Below, in pieces: positions 30,916 through 44,123 of a DNA stretch of 64,000 nt. Both the position numbers and the translations under genes were made by a program. Source of the stretch: Balanoglossus misakiensis (lineage: Eukaryota > Hemichordata). The notes beneath the pieces were generated by a model. That model was not told where the DNA came from and made no database searches. It saw nothing but the letters and a program-made list of their open reading frames with translations. Numbering within the stretch: position 1 is the stretch's first letter; the number at the start of each line of letters is the position of its first letter. The stretch lies in NCBI GenBank assembly GCA_040954595.2, contig CM082578.2, positions 4,774,001 through 4,838,000 on the forward strand, in the 5' to 3' direction.

Positions 30916-32582
30916 TAGTACAACCATCAATATCATCACCATAACAATTAACATCAAAACTGCCATCACCATCACCATTACAGGAATAAAATCAAAATAT
31001 TAAATGACCCACGAAAATCAGGATCTTTCTGCCAATGACAATCTAAAAAGTCTATCGTCTCTCGATTATTATATAAAGCTAACTATATTATGCTCTTAAA
31101 AATTATGTTTATTATTATCATAATGTTTAAGTAGGTCTAAGAATATTAAACTTTCAACAGATAATTATTAATATGCATAGCTGATATCATACACTCTGAA
31201 TGTGCATTTACTAAATTATTTTCAAAATCAGACAAGCTTTCCAATACAAATGAATGCTCACTGCATTGGTGAAAAGAGGGAACGACAACGAGCTGTTGGT
31301 GAAATTGACTGGATGCTTTAAACACAATACAATACAGGTACACATCTGAAATACAAATCTTATATAATGCAATGTTTATCAAACAATCTGAAATGAAATC
31401 ATGCATCCAATACAAATGTGATCAAAAATGTAACAAGTTTGATAAATCAGACACTTTTACTAATCACCACTCTGAGTGAGTGGTTACATCATGTTTGTGA
31501 GTGCAAGGTATACAGTTTGTTTTGTTTGTGAGTGCAAGGTATGTAATAACATCCCCAAATCTGACTGGCCAGGTCAGAATGGGGACACCCACATGGAAAA
31601 ATACATTAAATACCACAGTCTATCCAACTGCAGTGTCATTGCATTACATACATGAGTTTTGAGACAATATCTCAACAAAACAACTTATAATATATTATAC
31701 ACATTACAGTTAGTGCATGTGTAATTTCGATTAGTTCATGTACTGACTCTTCTTAAGTCTTGATGCCATAATGAATCATCACCAATCAAGCATACCACCT
31801 GTAATCAGATTTAAGTAAAAAGAAATGTATGTATTCTGATTTAAATATGGTTATTACTTAGATGCTGAAATGGAACACAAAAATACCACAGTCTATCCAA
31901 CTGCAGTGTCATTGCATATTATGTGTAAAAAGTAGCACATGCATGTGATATGCATGTACATATCAAGCAACATTAAAATGATACAAGAACAAAAGGGAAT
32001 CAATTGAGACGTTACGTCGTATATTCCTAGAAAAAAAGACAACTTTAGTTAATTAACAATAACAGTCATATCTATGATGTTTATTTACACCAGTCATAAA
32101 TGTTTTCATCAACAGCTCTATGTACGAGGGTCATCTTATTCTAGTTTGTACACAGAACCATCTGCCTCATAAAACTCACAGAATTCACAGTATACAATAT
32201 CAACTATGCATAATATTTAGGCTTCCAATTCTGATGATTTTTTAAGATGAATATGACTGCCTGGTTCTATGAAAATACATCAGTGTGTTATATACTGATG
32301 GTTAAATTAAACCTTCACTAACAAATTATTCTATTACTTCATATCACTATTACCACAAAATTATTCTGTTACTTAGAACCACTATGACAACGAAATGCCA
32401 AGGTTAACACCCATTATTCTGGATTAAATTAAGACCATTAAGAATCAACTGATCACCAACTACACCATTCAAACAATATTCATCTGAACAGTTTCATCAT
32501 GTACAAGTATCCTGAAGATCCACATAAATCTGACAATACCACACTGACGTACACGATGTAGAAACTACAGTCATAAAGTACT

Positions 32583-32613
<31 letters not shown>

Positions 32614-33710
32614 TTATTTATTATTTTTGTAATATCATCATTGTCTGCTTATTGTTGTTATTTTTTGTTGGGGTATTCTTGTTTAATATCTATTTTGAAA
32701 CTTTATCATACCTTATCCAATAAACACTCAAAATTATAATTTTCAGCAGTAATATACATTATTACATTTGATACTATTATCCCTGTCTATTATTGAATTA
32801 TTTCTGTATTTTTCATTTGATTAAAATGTTGTGTCAAACTGCAGTTTTCAAACTACAAATATACACTCTTACCTTAAAAACCCAATCCACTGGTGTTCAG
32901 TGGAAGTCACTCTTGGTTCTATGCATTGTACAGTTCTCTATACACATTTCATTCACAAATTGATTGCCCTTATATTAAATTTGTCTATCAATTGTTGTTG
33001 ATTTTAAAACATATACTAATGCGACTGACGGTGTGATCAATACAGTACACTCAACCTCCTTACCATAAATTTGCATTTTTATCATCCTGAAGTACATGCA
33101 AACTGAATATAGCAGATGCTTACCATGTTTTGCAGCAGGCTAGTGTTTTCAATTCTGCACCATCCCGCAATGTACATTTCACAGGTGCCAAACAAAAGAA
33201 TAAAAAAAACATGGATCAATAAGAATTATACTTCCCTTCTCAATGATCAGCAGTAGCACATCCATTTCTGTAATCTTCAACTCCCCCAAGACTTCTCAGA
33301 TCATGGAAAGATCCTCCTGCAAGAAAGTAGAGAACAATTTTCAGCACAAAATAAAAACGTTGTGCTGGTAGGAGAAACTCACTCATAAAATATCTTTTAT
33401 CTTTAAATGTATAAAGTTACACGAAAAAATAGCCATAGTTACATGTACCATGGGAAGATGCAATCCAGCCATGCAATCACAGATTTTCAGTAGGCTATTT
33501 GACAGAAGTGCACCTATATACGGTATGGTCATACAAATACATTAATGCCCTTTATGTAAATTAGAGGTGACTGTTTGTTGACTGTCTGTCCAGTCTGAGA
33601 GGATGCAAACTGTGAGGGCGCTGTCAATACAAAATGAGGACAATTCTCCTTCTATAAAACAACTATGGCAGGTGCCCTGTCACCCTGGATACATTGTGTT
33701 CGAAATATCG

Positions 33711-34320
33711 ATCTTGGAGAATATCCGAGTTTTGGAGTCTGGCTGAGCTCAGTCGGTCACATAGAATGTTCAACTTCATTTTCCCTATCATTACAAATAT
33801 TAGAACTGACTGCATTGACAGGTGGTGCAACTTTATTTTTAGTATTAGACCTACTTCTTTCTATGTAGGGTTGAATCATATTTACATGACACAACTGTTT
33901 TTGTTTACGCCTGTCAGGAGTTACCATGACATAATTTAGATCAGTTAACTTCTTATCAATGGTGTAAGGACCGAAATAGCGGGCTTGGAGTGGCTTTCCG
34001 GGAACCAGAAGAAAAACGAGCACCTTTCTTTTGGCCAGGCACAAACTTCTGTTTTGAAGTATTTTTATCATATTTTGCTTTCATAGACCTTTGTGATGAA
34101 TTCAGGCTTTCCTTAGCCAATTCACATGCCCTTGAAAGTCTGCTACGAAAATCAGATACATATTCTAAGAGGTTCAAACTCTCACTTTCATCTGATAAGA
34201 ACTTTTGTTTAAGCAATTTAAATGGTCCCTATACAGTATGCCAATACACAAGCTCAAATGGGCTAAAACCCAAAGATTCTTGAACTGACTCTTGCACTGC
34301 AACATGAAGTTGACATAGTA
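33711..34320 (-). mobile_element. Ty3/gypsy (Gmr1-like) integrase C-terminus relic, block A
   Basis: On the minus strand, fragments in two frames show the end of a retroelement integrase (SLGFSPFELVY; SMKAKYDKN) and then a GPY/F-type module (ARYFGPYTIDKKL; QLCHVNMIQPYIE). Frame shifts occur around 34,040-34,070, and a stop follows the first part near 34,225. The relic is cut at 33,710, where block B continues into reverse transcriptase coding. Dead. Confidence 0.75.
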
Positions 34321-34564
34321 ACAGACTAACTAATACTAAAACATTGCAAATATGTATGAGGTCTTGATCTCTTTACCTGCCTGGTATTGACTCTTTGATG
34401 GTGACTTGTCAAAGGGTTGGTTAAGTGATTAGTACTATGTTGTATAAAGTTGAACATATACCTAGAATTAATTGTTACAGGAGCTTTAAATATTGGGGTT
34501 AAATCTATTTTGTTTGATTTCCCATTCATATTTTCATTCATGTATATCTTCTTATAATCTACAG

Positions 34565-35404
34565 TGTGACTATAGATGTAACAGGAGATTTGAATCTGGA
34601 TTATGACAAAGGTGCTGATGAAGATGATGAGGACCCAGACTATGAACCCAGTACAGATTTAACCATACAGTGAGTATTTGCATTTTAAGAAGTCTCATTT
34701 TTAAATTTCTGGCCTACCTTCCCATTTTTTTTATTTGACCTTAACTGAAAATTCTTTTTACAGACCCCGGGGAATGGACTTAGAGAACCTGGCATCTGAT
34801 AACTCAGAGAATGAGGATGATCAGGAAAACACTGAAGATACAAACAAACAAGACGAAACATTTCCTGGTATTGTGAGAGTCCAAATGGGCACAGATATTG
34901 ACAGCCTCCTTCAGGAAAAGTTTTATCTCATAACACTGCAGCAGCTTCTCTTGTTAGCCAAAATAGTGAGACAGTCAACGTGCCGTGAAGCAAATTGCAA
35001 TGAAACTCTGACAATTTCAACTCAGTCTGTTGGGTCAGCTCTGTATTTATCATGGGTACGTGTACATTTTAGAATATGTTAATGAGTGCTATTGCTCAAT
35101 ACATGCCTTATGTTCCAAACTCACAAATTTGTAAAAAAAAAAGGAACTGAACAGTAACAGTAACTTAAGCCAGCTTTTGTGCATCCGTTAGTGTTAAACT
35201 GTGCATACATGTAGTTGTAGAAAGGAAGTCAATATAAATACAACATTTGATGTATATTTTTTTTAGGTTTGCCCATCTGGCCACATAGCTTATAAGTGGT
35301 GTTCACAACCTCTCCTGAACAGAAGGCTACATAGTGGAGATTTATTGACGTCAGCTGCTATACTCACGTCAGGCAACAACTACAGTTATTCGCATTCAGT
35401 TCCC
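34565..35404 (+). pseudogene. Kolobok-like transposase N-terminal fragment, spliced, block A
   Basis: Three exon-like pieces with good GT-AG borders: up to 34,669, 34,764-35,055 and from 35,267. The product has an acidic N-terminus (DDEDPDYEPS; SENEDDQEN), then CREANC...TLTISTQSVGSALYLSWVC, and PSGHIAYKWCSQPL with LHSGDLLTSAAILTSGNN. The Cys pairs, the W.SQP box and the GDLL.SAAIL.SGN box resemble Kolobok-type transposase-related proteins of animals (recalled pattern, not searched). The frame is lost after about 35,404, where A has a deletion relative to B. It could instead be a host gene fragment carried by the duplication. Confidence 0.55.
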
Positions 35405-35439
35405 AATAAGACAAGTTGCTAAGTACTGCAAGGAGAGCC

Positions 35440-36000
35440 AAGGTCCTACAAAAATGGTCAATTCACCGCAGACAGCAAGAATATTGCTGAGAAAGGGAAT
35501 AATACAGGCCCCTGATATTTGGAAAATATCAAACAGCAGCTGCATGAATTAAAGCCCAGCAGAGGGAGCAATTTCGAAAAACTTCACGCATACAAGTTAC
35601 TGAAGTCCAGTTTATCAAGTGCACCCCTGACAGCTAAAAGTAGGCTTCGTGGTGTAATGAAGAAATACTTTGACATCAGTAGAGCTGGCATACCCCACCA
35701 AAAAAGGAGTACTGCATGGTGGAAAAAGTGTTCTAAATCCAAGACAAAAACGCGGGGACAGATTAAGTGACAAAACATGTGAACTGGTGAGAGAGTTTTT
35801 CCTCTTACCTGAGGTGAGTAGGGAATTGCCATAGAAGAAAGAGGCCTTGCTAAAGAAAGACAAAACCATTGTTCAAACGAATATCATGGTGTTAACAATG
35901 CAAGAAGCGTATTCCCAATTTAAAGCAAGATATCCCGACAAGAATGTGGGTTTTACATCTTTAAAATATTAAAGCCACATAATGTCATCGTAAAACTTAT
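35440..36000 (+). pseudogene. Unassigned transposon ORF fragment, block A
   Basis: Pieces in shifting frames read MVNSPQTARILLRKGIIQ, SLSSAPLTAKSRLRGVMKKY, AGIPHQKRSTAWWKK, REFFLLPEVSRELP, then MQEAYSQFKARYPDKNVGFTS. The last part resembles a widespread animal transposon-associated protein pattern with no name I can give safely. Frameshifts are frequent, so it is not functional. Confidence 0.5.
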
Positions 36001-36285
36001 CAGTCTGAAAAATTATACGTCACTTAGTATATTTTGTGACATCTTGCAAACAATCTGACCATAAAATTTGGGTGGTGAACATTGACCCCTGTGAATATAA
36101 ACTGGCAGTCAAAATCAGAAAAGGCACTGGTTCATTTGACCCCTAACCACTGTTAATACCTACATTGTACTTTAATACTCATCAAAGACTATTGGGAAGC
36201 TAAATACTTGAGAATTCATCATGCAATATTGTAAAGATACTTGATTCACACACCCCTTCCTTGTATTTTTTTCCAAATGTATTCA

Positions 36286-37299
36286 GGTGAACATCACTGC
36301 CAAGATACTGCAATTCACTGATGGCTTGAAACAGCAGCAAGTGCGGGGTAGAATGTTGAAGAAACAGACAGTGTTGGTTGCTGATAGGTCTGGTGCTATA
36401 TTGGTAAGCTCGAGGCGAAACCTGGCGAGACTCAGGCCGAAAAAAACAAACTCTTCTATCTTTGAATAAAGAAGTTGTCAGCAGACTGGTTATCCTTTTC
36501 AAAACGTCACATGCTCTCGCTAAACATGGCAGACCATTTTCTGAATTTCCTTGGCTGTGTGATTTAGACGAGGCTAAAGGTTTGAAAGTGGGGTCTACGA
36601 ACAGGAAATGATAAGAGAGCACGGGAATTTGTTTCTGCTATTGCTGATGCCGAACGAAACACACTGGGTACAATGGTTAATCATGCTAGGTGGTTGTCAA
36701 TTATCTCTGATGGTGCCACTGATAGCTTGCACAGAGAGGCTGAGGAGTGCTATGTTAACTCATGTCATTTGGGCGTTTCATCAACCAAATTTATTGGAAT
36801 TAAAAATATTCCCAAAGCTGATGCAGTTATAGCATTCTAGTGCTTTATCAACCTTATTATCAACCACACATGGAGATCACGAGGAGGAATTTTAAGTCTT
36901 GGAAAGATAAGGTCATCGGCTTCGGGTCAGATGGAGCAAGTGTAATGATCGGAAAGAAAGGTGCAGTGGTTAAGAAATAAGAAATTCATACTTGGTGTTC
37001 ACTGTTCTGCTCACTGGCTCGAGTTGGCTTACAAAGATGCTTGTAAATCTATACCTTTGTACTCCAAAATGGATGGCCTGATGACCAACCTGTATTACTT
37101 CTACAGAAACAGTAGTTTGAACAGGAGCAATCCAATAGTGTCATTTAAAGCACTTGGAAAAAACCCATTGTTGCCAACTCGAGTTTCAGGTACACATTGG
37201 CTACCTCATACAAAGAGAGCCTTACGGACCCTAATCGATGGATATGAACCAATTGTGACTCATCTTCAACAGATTAGTAAAATTTATATAGCAAAATAA
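36286..37299 (+). pseudogene. hAT (ZNF862/DUF4371-like) transposase relic, block A
   Basis: Pieces in several frames: an OB-fold-like start (VNITAKILQFTDGL; KKQTVLVADRSGA), then hAT-type motifs ETYR-like YRNDKRA, ISDGATDS, GFGSDGASVMIGKK and VHCSAHWLELAYKDA, as in ZNF862-like DUF4371 proteins. The last open piece is 36,961-37,299. Stops and frameshifts near 36,470, 36,540, 36,605 and 36,890 break it. It is missing the N-terminal zinc finger. Dead. Confidence 0.75.
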
Positions 37300-37518
37300 A
37301 TGTCTACAATCCATTGTTAATAAAAAATATCTAAATATAATTATAAATATCATAAAAATAAATATCAAGGTTTTTGATGACAAGTTTTAAATTTGAAAAA
37401 GCCAATGTAAGCAGTTGTTCAGTTGAAACTGAAGGTTAAAGGTCAAACTCTTTAAAAACGAGCGATTTGATTGGTGGTTATGTGCCTGGACCAATCACAG
37501 AACACGTTATGTTATATG

Positions 37519-37935
37519 GCGACTTCAGTGAGTAAATACAGTGTATGTCATATTGCCGCTAGTGACAACGAGCCAATTATTACTTGTACTGACAAATCAT
37601 GGGCGAAATTGAGCGAATGTGCCGAAGTATGGAAGATTTCCGATGGGTTGGAGCAAAAAATTGCACTTCAGTTTAAACCCGTTGATCGAGAGCAAGACGG
37701 TTATCACCTACGATGTTACCAGCATTTTACAGACAAACGACATCTATCTCAAGCAGAGAAACGCAAAGAGAGCGGTAAGCTGCGGAAAACAATTGTCGAA
37801 CTTGTCGAGGAAACCGACGAAGACGAACTCCAAGGGTCTCCTGTCAAGCGATGTTTAAGGTCACATTCGGGTGTGATATCCAAGACCAAACGCAGTGTCT
37901 TTTTAAAATATCCATTCTTTACATTGAATGAATGA
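37519..37935 (+). pseudogene. Unassigned CY-motif ORF fragment, block A
   Basis: Longest of three copies, from an ATG at 37,519: SVSKYSVCHIAASDN, IITCTDKSWAKLSECAEVW, GYHLRCYQHFTDKRHLSQ, then Glu/Asp-rich VELVEETDEDELQG and a basic SHSGVISKTKR. The spacing of Cys, WxK and YHxxCYxxFT resembles N-termini of transposon-linked animal proteins with a degenerate zinc site. It ends without a catalytic part. This copy is open throughout, with a stop at 37,933. Confidence 0.5.
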
Positions 37936-39320
37936 GCAGCTACCAGAAATATTTCAGTATTAACTGTCAAGCTACCCTCCTCAGTCCTGGCCTATTCAAT
38001 ATGAAAAACTTGATGAAAGCAGTAGCTGACGCTATGTGGGAACTCCTGCCACAAGGTGCTGCTGGCCACATAGAAAGTGAATGTCATTGAATGATGGTGG
38101 TTCACTAGCTACTCCATTGAATTCCACATGGGAAAAAGGAAAATGTGCATGAAAGTATCTTTCAGTGGTAATACAGGTATGTGGGTAAAACAGAACTATG
38201 GAAAAGCTGTTGTGATGTTTCACGGTTATCAGAATTGACCATCAACTAAAGATAACACACACTTATAAAAGATAGCAAAAATTACAGATGACAGAAGCGC
38301 ACTTCACAGGACACATGGTCATAAATGAAAAGAAAGATGCATATTTATCAAATCAGAAGAATAAGCCATCAATCATCAACAAGCCCAGCAGACTCCTTTG
38401 AACAAAATAGTGTCAAAAACATGGCATGTTGAAGAAGATGCTGACAAGCTCATTGTCCAAAGAGTAATTGAAAGTGCATCCACAGCTAGAACAGTGATTG
38501 TTGGCAATTATGCCAATCAATGATTTTTCTTCGCTACCCTGCACCTATTGACTTTTCCCATCAAATTTACATGTACTTCAAGTACAAAGCAAAATCAATT
38601 TTTTCAAGTTGTCAAAAGAACCACATGTACAATATTATATCCCCAACTGGGTTTCCATGCTCAAGAAATAATTTTAAGCTTTAAAAACTAATTAACAGTT
38701 TCCTTAATATTTGACAGGTGGTAACAATATTGTATAAGGTTTATATTAATTATAAGAGCAACCATGTAAAATATTAGACATCGAATACTGTTCCCCAAGC
38801 ATAATACTAAATTTAAACTTCCAAATTACAAAAACGTCGTGTTTATTTCATGGCAACAAGCTATTTTCATAGGAATGTTAGCAGCCATATTGGGTTTATG
38901 CAAATTAGGCACATTTTCACAAGGTGGACTCGGGTGCATGTTGTTTTACTTTTAGGTAACTGTCTGAAATCAGTTCTAAAGAAAAAACTCTCTTACAATT
39001 GTGGTGGGTTAGGTGCCCAGATCGCGTAGATTGAATAGACTAAACGTTAAACGGTGGAAAGGTAAGACTTCTGTCATGACATTCTCATTGTATCATGTAC
39101 CGGGGGTATGGCTGTATGCTAAATGGGTGTTTGAAATGAAGCCAGTCCTCTTTCTCCCAGTTGTAATACACGGGAAGCTACAATGGGTTTTCTGTAACTA
39201 CCGAGTCTGGATTTGTTGCAATCTGTCATCATGGATTTCCCATGGGGTACTTTTGACAGAGTAAATCAGCCTGCACCAGTATTGGGTGACAATTAAGTAA
39301 TTCAAAGTCTACACCTTTTG
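37936..39320. other. Distal block A, no gene recognised
   Basis: AT-rich sequence conserved in block B (60,180-61,560) and in the third copy (63,045-64,000). Short frames only. The 39,430-39,948 part (partner 61,570-62,075) has several ATGGCG and GCCGCC-like motifs but no open gene. Confidence 0.5.
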
Positions 39321-39326
39321 ACATTA

Positions 39327-39429
39327 TCGTTAGTGTAGCTCTGCGTGGCAGGGCTGTGTTGTTACGGCGAGCCTCCACCCACAGCTCGCCGTAACAACAC
39401 AGCCCTGCCACGCAGAGCTATCGTTAGTG
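39327..39429. mobile_element. Perfect 37-bp hairpin insertion with 9-bp direct repeats
   Basis: Arms 39,336-39,372 and 39,384-39,420 are perfect reverse complements with an 11-base loop. TCGTTAGTG flanks both sides (39,327-39,335; 39,421-39,429). The hairpin is absent from the matching place in block B (about 61,570). It looks like a tiny foldback or MITE remnant with a 9-base target duplication. Confidence 0.8.
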
Positions 39430-42400
39430 CTGCAATATCCTGTGTGTGAGTGTTTGGTCAAATGAAATATAGGCCCACAAGAAACCCACTGTAAAATTCA
39501 AGGCGACCAACGACATTCCATACACAGTGTGTACTACCATCTCCAGAGCTAACTCCAGCAGGAATCATCGATTCAAATACGTACACGCATCCTTCTCGAA
39601 TATTTGCGCCATGCCGCCCATAAATATGGCGTCATCGTTTTTGAGTGAAAATTCAGTCTAAACGTTCCACTCACTGCCTGCGATAGAACCACTGAGAGAA
39701 GAATGTAAATTCTCCTACCTCAGATGAAACTTGCATCCGGACTGCTGGCCAATACTTGGCACCAAATTTCATGAATAATATTTCCATTCTGAGGGCTAGG
39801 CGCTCCATTTAAAACACGATGGAAGTACACTTCTAATATTTAGGTCCGCCATTTTGGTCCATCATCACCACAGTTATACATCGCCCTCAACGATACATGA
39901 AAGTCACCGTTTTGTTTCTACACATGTACAGCTCTGTGGACAGACTACAAATTGGGTGTTCCTATGCAACATTTTTCAATATTAAAGATAGTCTAAAACC
40001 TTGTGGACAATGCTGAGTCAGCACTTTTCTTGCACTAGCTCTGAGGGCAAGTCTTATTGACTGGACTAGTAAGGAGCACCTAGCCTTGATTCAGACGCAA
40101 TTGCTTCGCCAGTGCAAAGTGCGCCTCTAGGGCTGTTTATGGTGATCTGGTGCTGGCAGAGCGTTTGAAGTGTCAGACTATATAATCTAACCACGATAAA
40201 AATTGGGAAATTAAATGTTTTTGGCATTTGTTTCTGATTGAGGCCTGTCATTTGTTTTATTTTGAGTTGATAGACCCCTGAGAAAAAAAATTACGATGCC
40301 TGTCCTGAAATGATGAGGAGTGTCCGACTTTTGAAATATTTACCAAGGGAAAAATTGGAAAGTGTTAAAACAGTTACAGCTGTCATTCACTTTAGTTTGA
40401 GCTGATGCAACACCCACTGTCGACCGTCCTACCATAATTCTAAGCAATGGACACAGAAATTGTCATTCCTTCTATTTTGGGACACCATGCTTGGCTTACC
40501 TAATATCTTATCTTTGGCAAATACAAATTGGCATTCTATGTCTAGGGCTAAAACGTAATGTCATTCATTTTTCATAGCGTAACATATTGTCATTCGTTTT
40601 ACATCATTTGAATATGTACATTGCAGGCACGTAATTAACTGGTAACAATTGTGATTGAGGCCAGTACTAATCTAACTGTGATGGCAACTTTTGAGCCGGT
40701 GTCGTGAGCAGATGGTCTCACGCTGGATCCAGCTGACATAGTCACAGACTTACCCTCACAGAAGGTCATACAACTTCCCTTTGACACATTGACAATAAAA
40801 AAAGACTGCAAATAATCTAATTTTTCATGTGCTTTTATTAACAGAGTCAGAACTGCACAAAGTGAACATTTACCCCGCACTAAAACCCAGGAAAAAAACC
40901 TTTTTCATGATAAGGGAAAAAAATGCTCTGGGAAAGCGTAGGTAATATGCAGATTCACCAGTTTACAGATAATTGTATTTTACTGAAATTAATGCTTCCT
41001 AACTAAACTTTCAAATGAAAATGCTAATCTGGCTTAGAAAATAGTTGAAAGAGAAAATATTGACAATTTTACTATATCAAGCAAAAGTTCTGGGTAAAAC
41101 TGACAAATATCAATAGTTTGTCACTCAGAATAAATAAAGTGTTCTCAGTAAATCATAACAAGTTTGTTGTTACACTGTTCTGTATAACAATTTAAGGACC
41201 ACTACCTGTAACTTTTGGTACAGAACATTGTTATTATTGGCAAATGCATTCCATTGCAGACTTGAATACATTTTGTAACAATAACAATGCTGATTATGCA
41301 CGCAAGAAACTATGGTTCATGCACAGACCAAAATTACTGAAAAAATCATAAAATGTTACAGATAGTGGAACCTCATAAATGTTCCATAAATATTAGAACT
41401 TTAAAATGGCAAGCAAAAGCAAAATCATAAATTTTCACGTTAAAATAGGAAGAATAAAAGGGATAATATTTAAACTGTTGAAACTGCACACACAAGTAAG
41501 TTGTGTAGAAAGTGAACTTCGTGTATATATCATGAGTTATATACATGAAGGAAACCTCATCAGTTACAGCCACTGGTAAAACTTCATTGAAGATCCCCGA
41601 ACTTGGGGGTAAAGACTTAAAGACATGGGCACCGAGATGACTGTGCCACAAAAAATAAATACTTTTTCAAAGTTTATTAAAGACTCCCAAACATCGAGGG
41701 AAAATGACAGAGGAAAGGAATGATCAAGAGTAAATTGAATGTGTATAAAATATTGAATTGTTTTTTTTAAAAGGTAAAAACCACAAGTTTGTTATTGTTC
41801 ATAAAGTGTAAATAATGCATTGTCTGGAAGTCATGTTGTATAGGCTTGATTCTATTTAATTTACGAGTGAATCCCCTTCTATTATGCCACCCCCCCCCTC
41901 CCCTAAATAAGAAAACCCAGAATTATGCCTATATGGCTTCTGCAAACATTATTTATGCATTTATGAAGAAAAATACAGTAGACGCTCACACATTGCATAT
42001 GAATGTGTACAATAATATGTACACATGCACACATCAAGATTGATAAGAATACTTAATGTCAAGTAAAAGCGAAATCGTAAAGTTCATAATAAAATGCAAA
42101 AAATTAAACAGATATACCGGTATATCAAACTTTTCAACACAGCTGTGAAAAGCAACTAATGAACTGATCCCAGGAAACTACACTGGACTTGAAGGGATCT
42201 ATTGCAATTATTTTTGCATCACCAAATTTGTTTAGTCATGTATATGGTATTCTCAAATAAATTGCAAATTGAAACCTTCTCATCTGTTATAGCCATTGGG
42301 AAAACTTCATTAAAGACGTACCCTCCAACACTGAGGAAAAATATACAGAAATCATGAATGTTAAAATGTCCACAAACACACACATACATATTTTTTATTT

Positions 42401-42529
42401 ATAATATGCGAAAGTACATTGGAGGAAGCGAAAACAGCGCGCGCAAAGAGATAGACGAGTTGAAGAGGGACTGCAATCTTGTGACTTCTTCTGCAAGGAT
42501 GGTGAACCTGCTTCATCAGATAGCAACCA

Positions 42530-43564
42530 CAGAGGACTCCCAGACGTCAACCAAGATGGCAGTGTACAAAGTGTGTATCATCAGCACTCTCCTCAATGGC
42601 AGCAAAACATGGACGACCAACTCGAAACAGGAGCGCCAACTGAACAGCTTCCATCTGCATTATCTTCGCTATATCCTTGGCATCCACTGGAGTGACACAA
42701 ATTCCAATGCCCAGGTCCTAGAGCGTGCAGGTCTTCCTATCACATTCACACACTGCTTAGGCAACACAAGACTTTGGTGGCTAGGCCATGTGCCAAGGAT
42801 GGAGGATGGACACATTCCCCCAAAGAGAAGAGACAGTCACCCCCATCTGGGCTACAAAGATGTCTGCAAGCGTGCAAGAAAGCCCTGGACATCAACACAG
42901 AGAATTCGGAAGAGGTTATAGCAGTGTTCTTCACAAGCAGCTAAAGTCATGAAGAGGAAGAAATCCTGACCACAGCCAGTGAAAAGAGAGCCAAGCAGAA
43001 GGCATGCACCCCAGAAGATACCCAAACAAAGTCACATCTGCAGCAAATGTGGCAGAGATTGCCACTCCCGCATCTGACTCAAAAGCCACAGCTGTCAACA
43101 AGACTTTGGTGGCTTGGCCATGTGCCAAGGATGGAGTATGGACGCATTCTCAAAGTCATCCTCCAGCAAGAGAAGAGACAGTCGCCCCAATCTGGGCTAC
43201 AAAGATGTCTACAAGCGGACATCATGACATGAAAGCCCTGGACATCAACATGGAGAATTGGGAAGAGGTAGCAGCCGACCACAGCAAAAGTGTTCTCCAC
43301 AAGCAGCTGAAGTTCGGAGAGGAAAAAAAGGATGACCAGAGCAAGCAAAAAGAGAGCCAAGCAGAAGGCACACACCCAATCAGCCAACCCCAACAATCCA
43401 CACCCGCAGCAAATGCACCCGAGACTGCCCCGTCTCCAGCATCAGACTCATTAGCCACAGCCGCCGCTGTCACTAGCAACATCATGACTTTCTCTGGTGC
43501 AATATCAATATGTCGGTGCCATCTGACGGAGGGCCTACTGCTCCCAGACACACAAAGATCATGA
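42530..43564 (+). mobile_element. LINE (non-LTR) 3' end, block B copy
   Basis: Partner of the LINE relic in block A, with the same C-terminal RT motifs (LNSFHLHYLRYILGIHW; WLGHVPRMEDG), the same internal duplication of the 3' part (43,108-43,257) and the degenerate finger. It differs by small indels: this copy lacks the segment of A around 23,465-23,530. Not functional. Confidence 0.75.
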
Positions 43565-43999
43565 AAATTCAAAAAGTTAAATTCAAACATGTAACCATGG
43601 GAATCACAGATGCCAAACAATGACGACAGAACTTCCATAAACCCAAAAATTACGAACATTCAAATGCAAATTAACACAAAAACCCCACAACTTTGGCAAC
43701 ATCACATATGCCAAAATACAAGTACTGAACTCCAAAACAATCAATACAACCACAAAGAACCCTAACAAAAATCCCAGACACAAAAGATGTCTCTCCAAAG
43801 GGAAAAAAAATCTGAAAAGGTTGAGCACTGACAAGTCTTGTCACTGCTCATCAAGGTTCTCAACAGAATGAAAAATACATTGCACCACTCACAAACAAAC
43901 ATACACGTATACTAGTATACATACACACACAGACACAGAGACCCACGGGTATATTACATACATACATAGATACATACATACAAACACACAATAAATAAA

Positions 44000-44123
44000 T
44001 GGGTGAATGAATGAATGAATGAATGAATGAATGAATGAATGAATGATTAAATGAATGAATGATCAAATGAATGAATGAATGAATGGATGGATGAATGAAT
44101 GAATGGATGAATGAATGAATGGC
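44000..44123. repeat. (GAAT)n microsatellite, block B
   Basis: Same interrupted GAAT array as in block A, a little longer. The flanking stretch to about 46,630 has no recognised gene; a C run of about 17 lies at 44,800 and a (CT)n run at 45,507. Confidence 0.95.

Larger units (their letters stand above)
20924..39948 (+). repeat. Block A of a tandem 19-22 kb segmental duplication
   Basis: Starts with AAATTGGGTGTTCCTATGC and runs to the point where the identical start motif begins again at 39,949. Most of it aligns colinearly to block B with few substitutions and many indels. Matching landmarks: 25,848/44,855, 27,522/46,527, 31,146/49,244, 34,735/54,724, 38,880/61,082. Large differences from B: three extra ~385-bp array units (A only), about 1.9 kb missing at 33,710, about 2.3 kb missing at about 35,400, and a hairpin insertion at 39,336. 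No intact gene was recognised. Confidence 0.9.
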
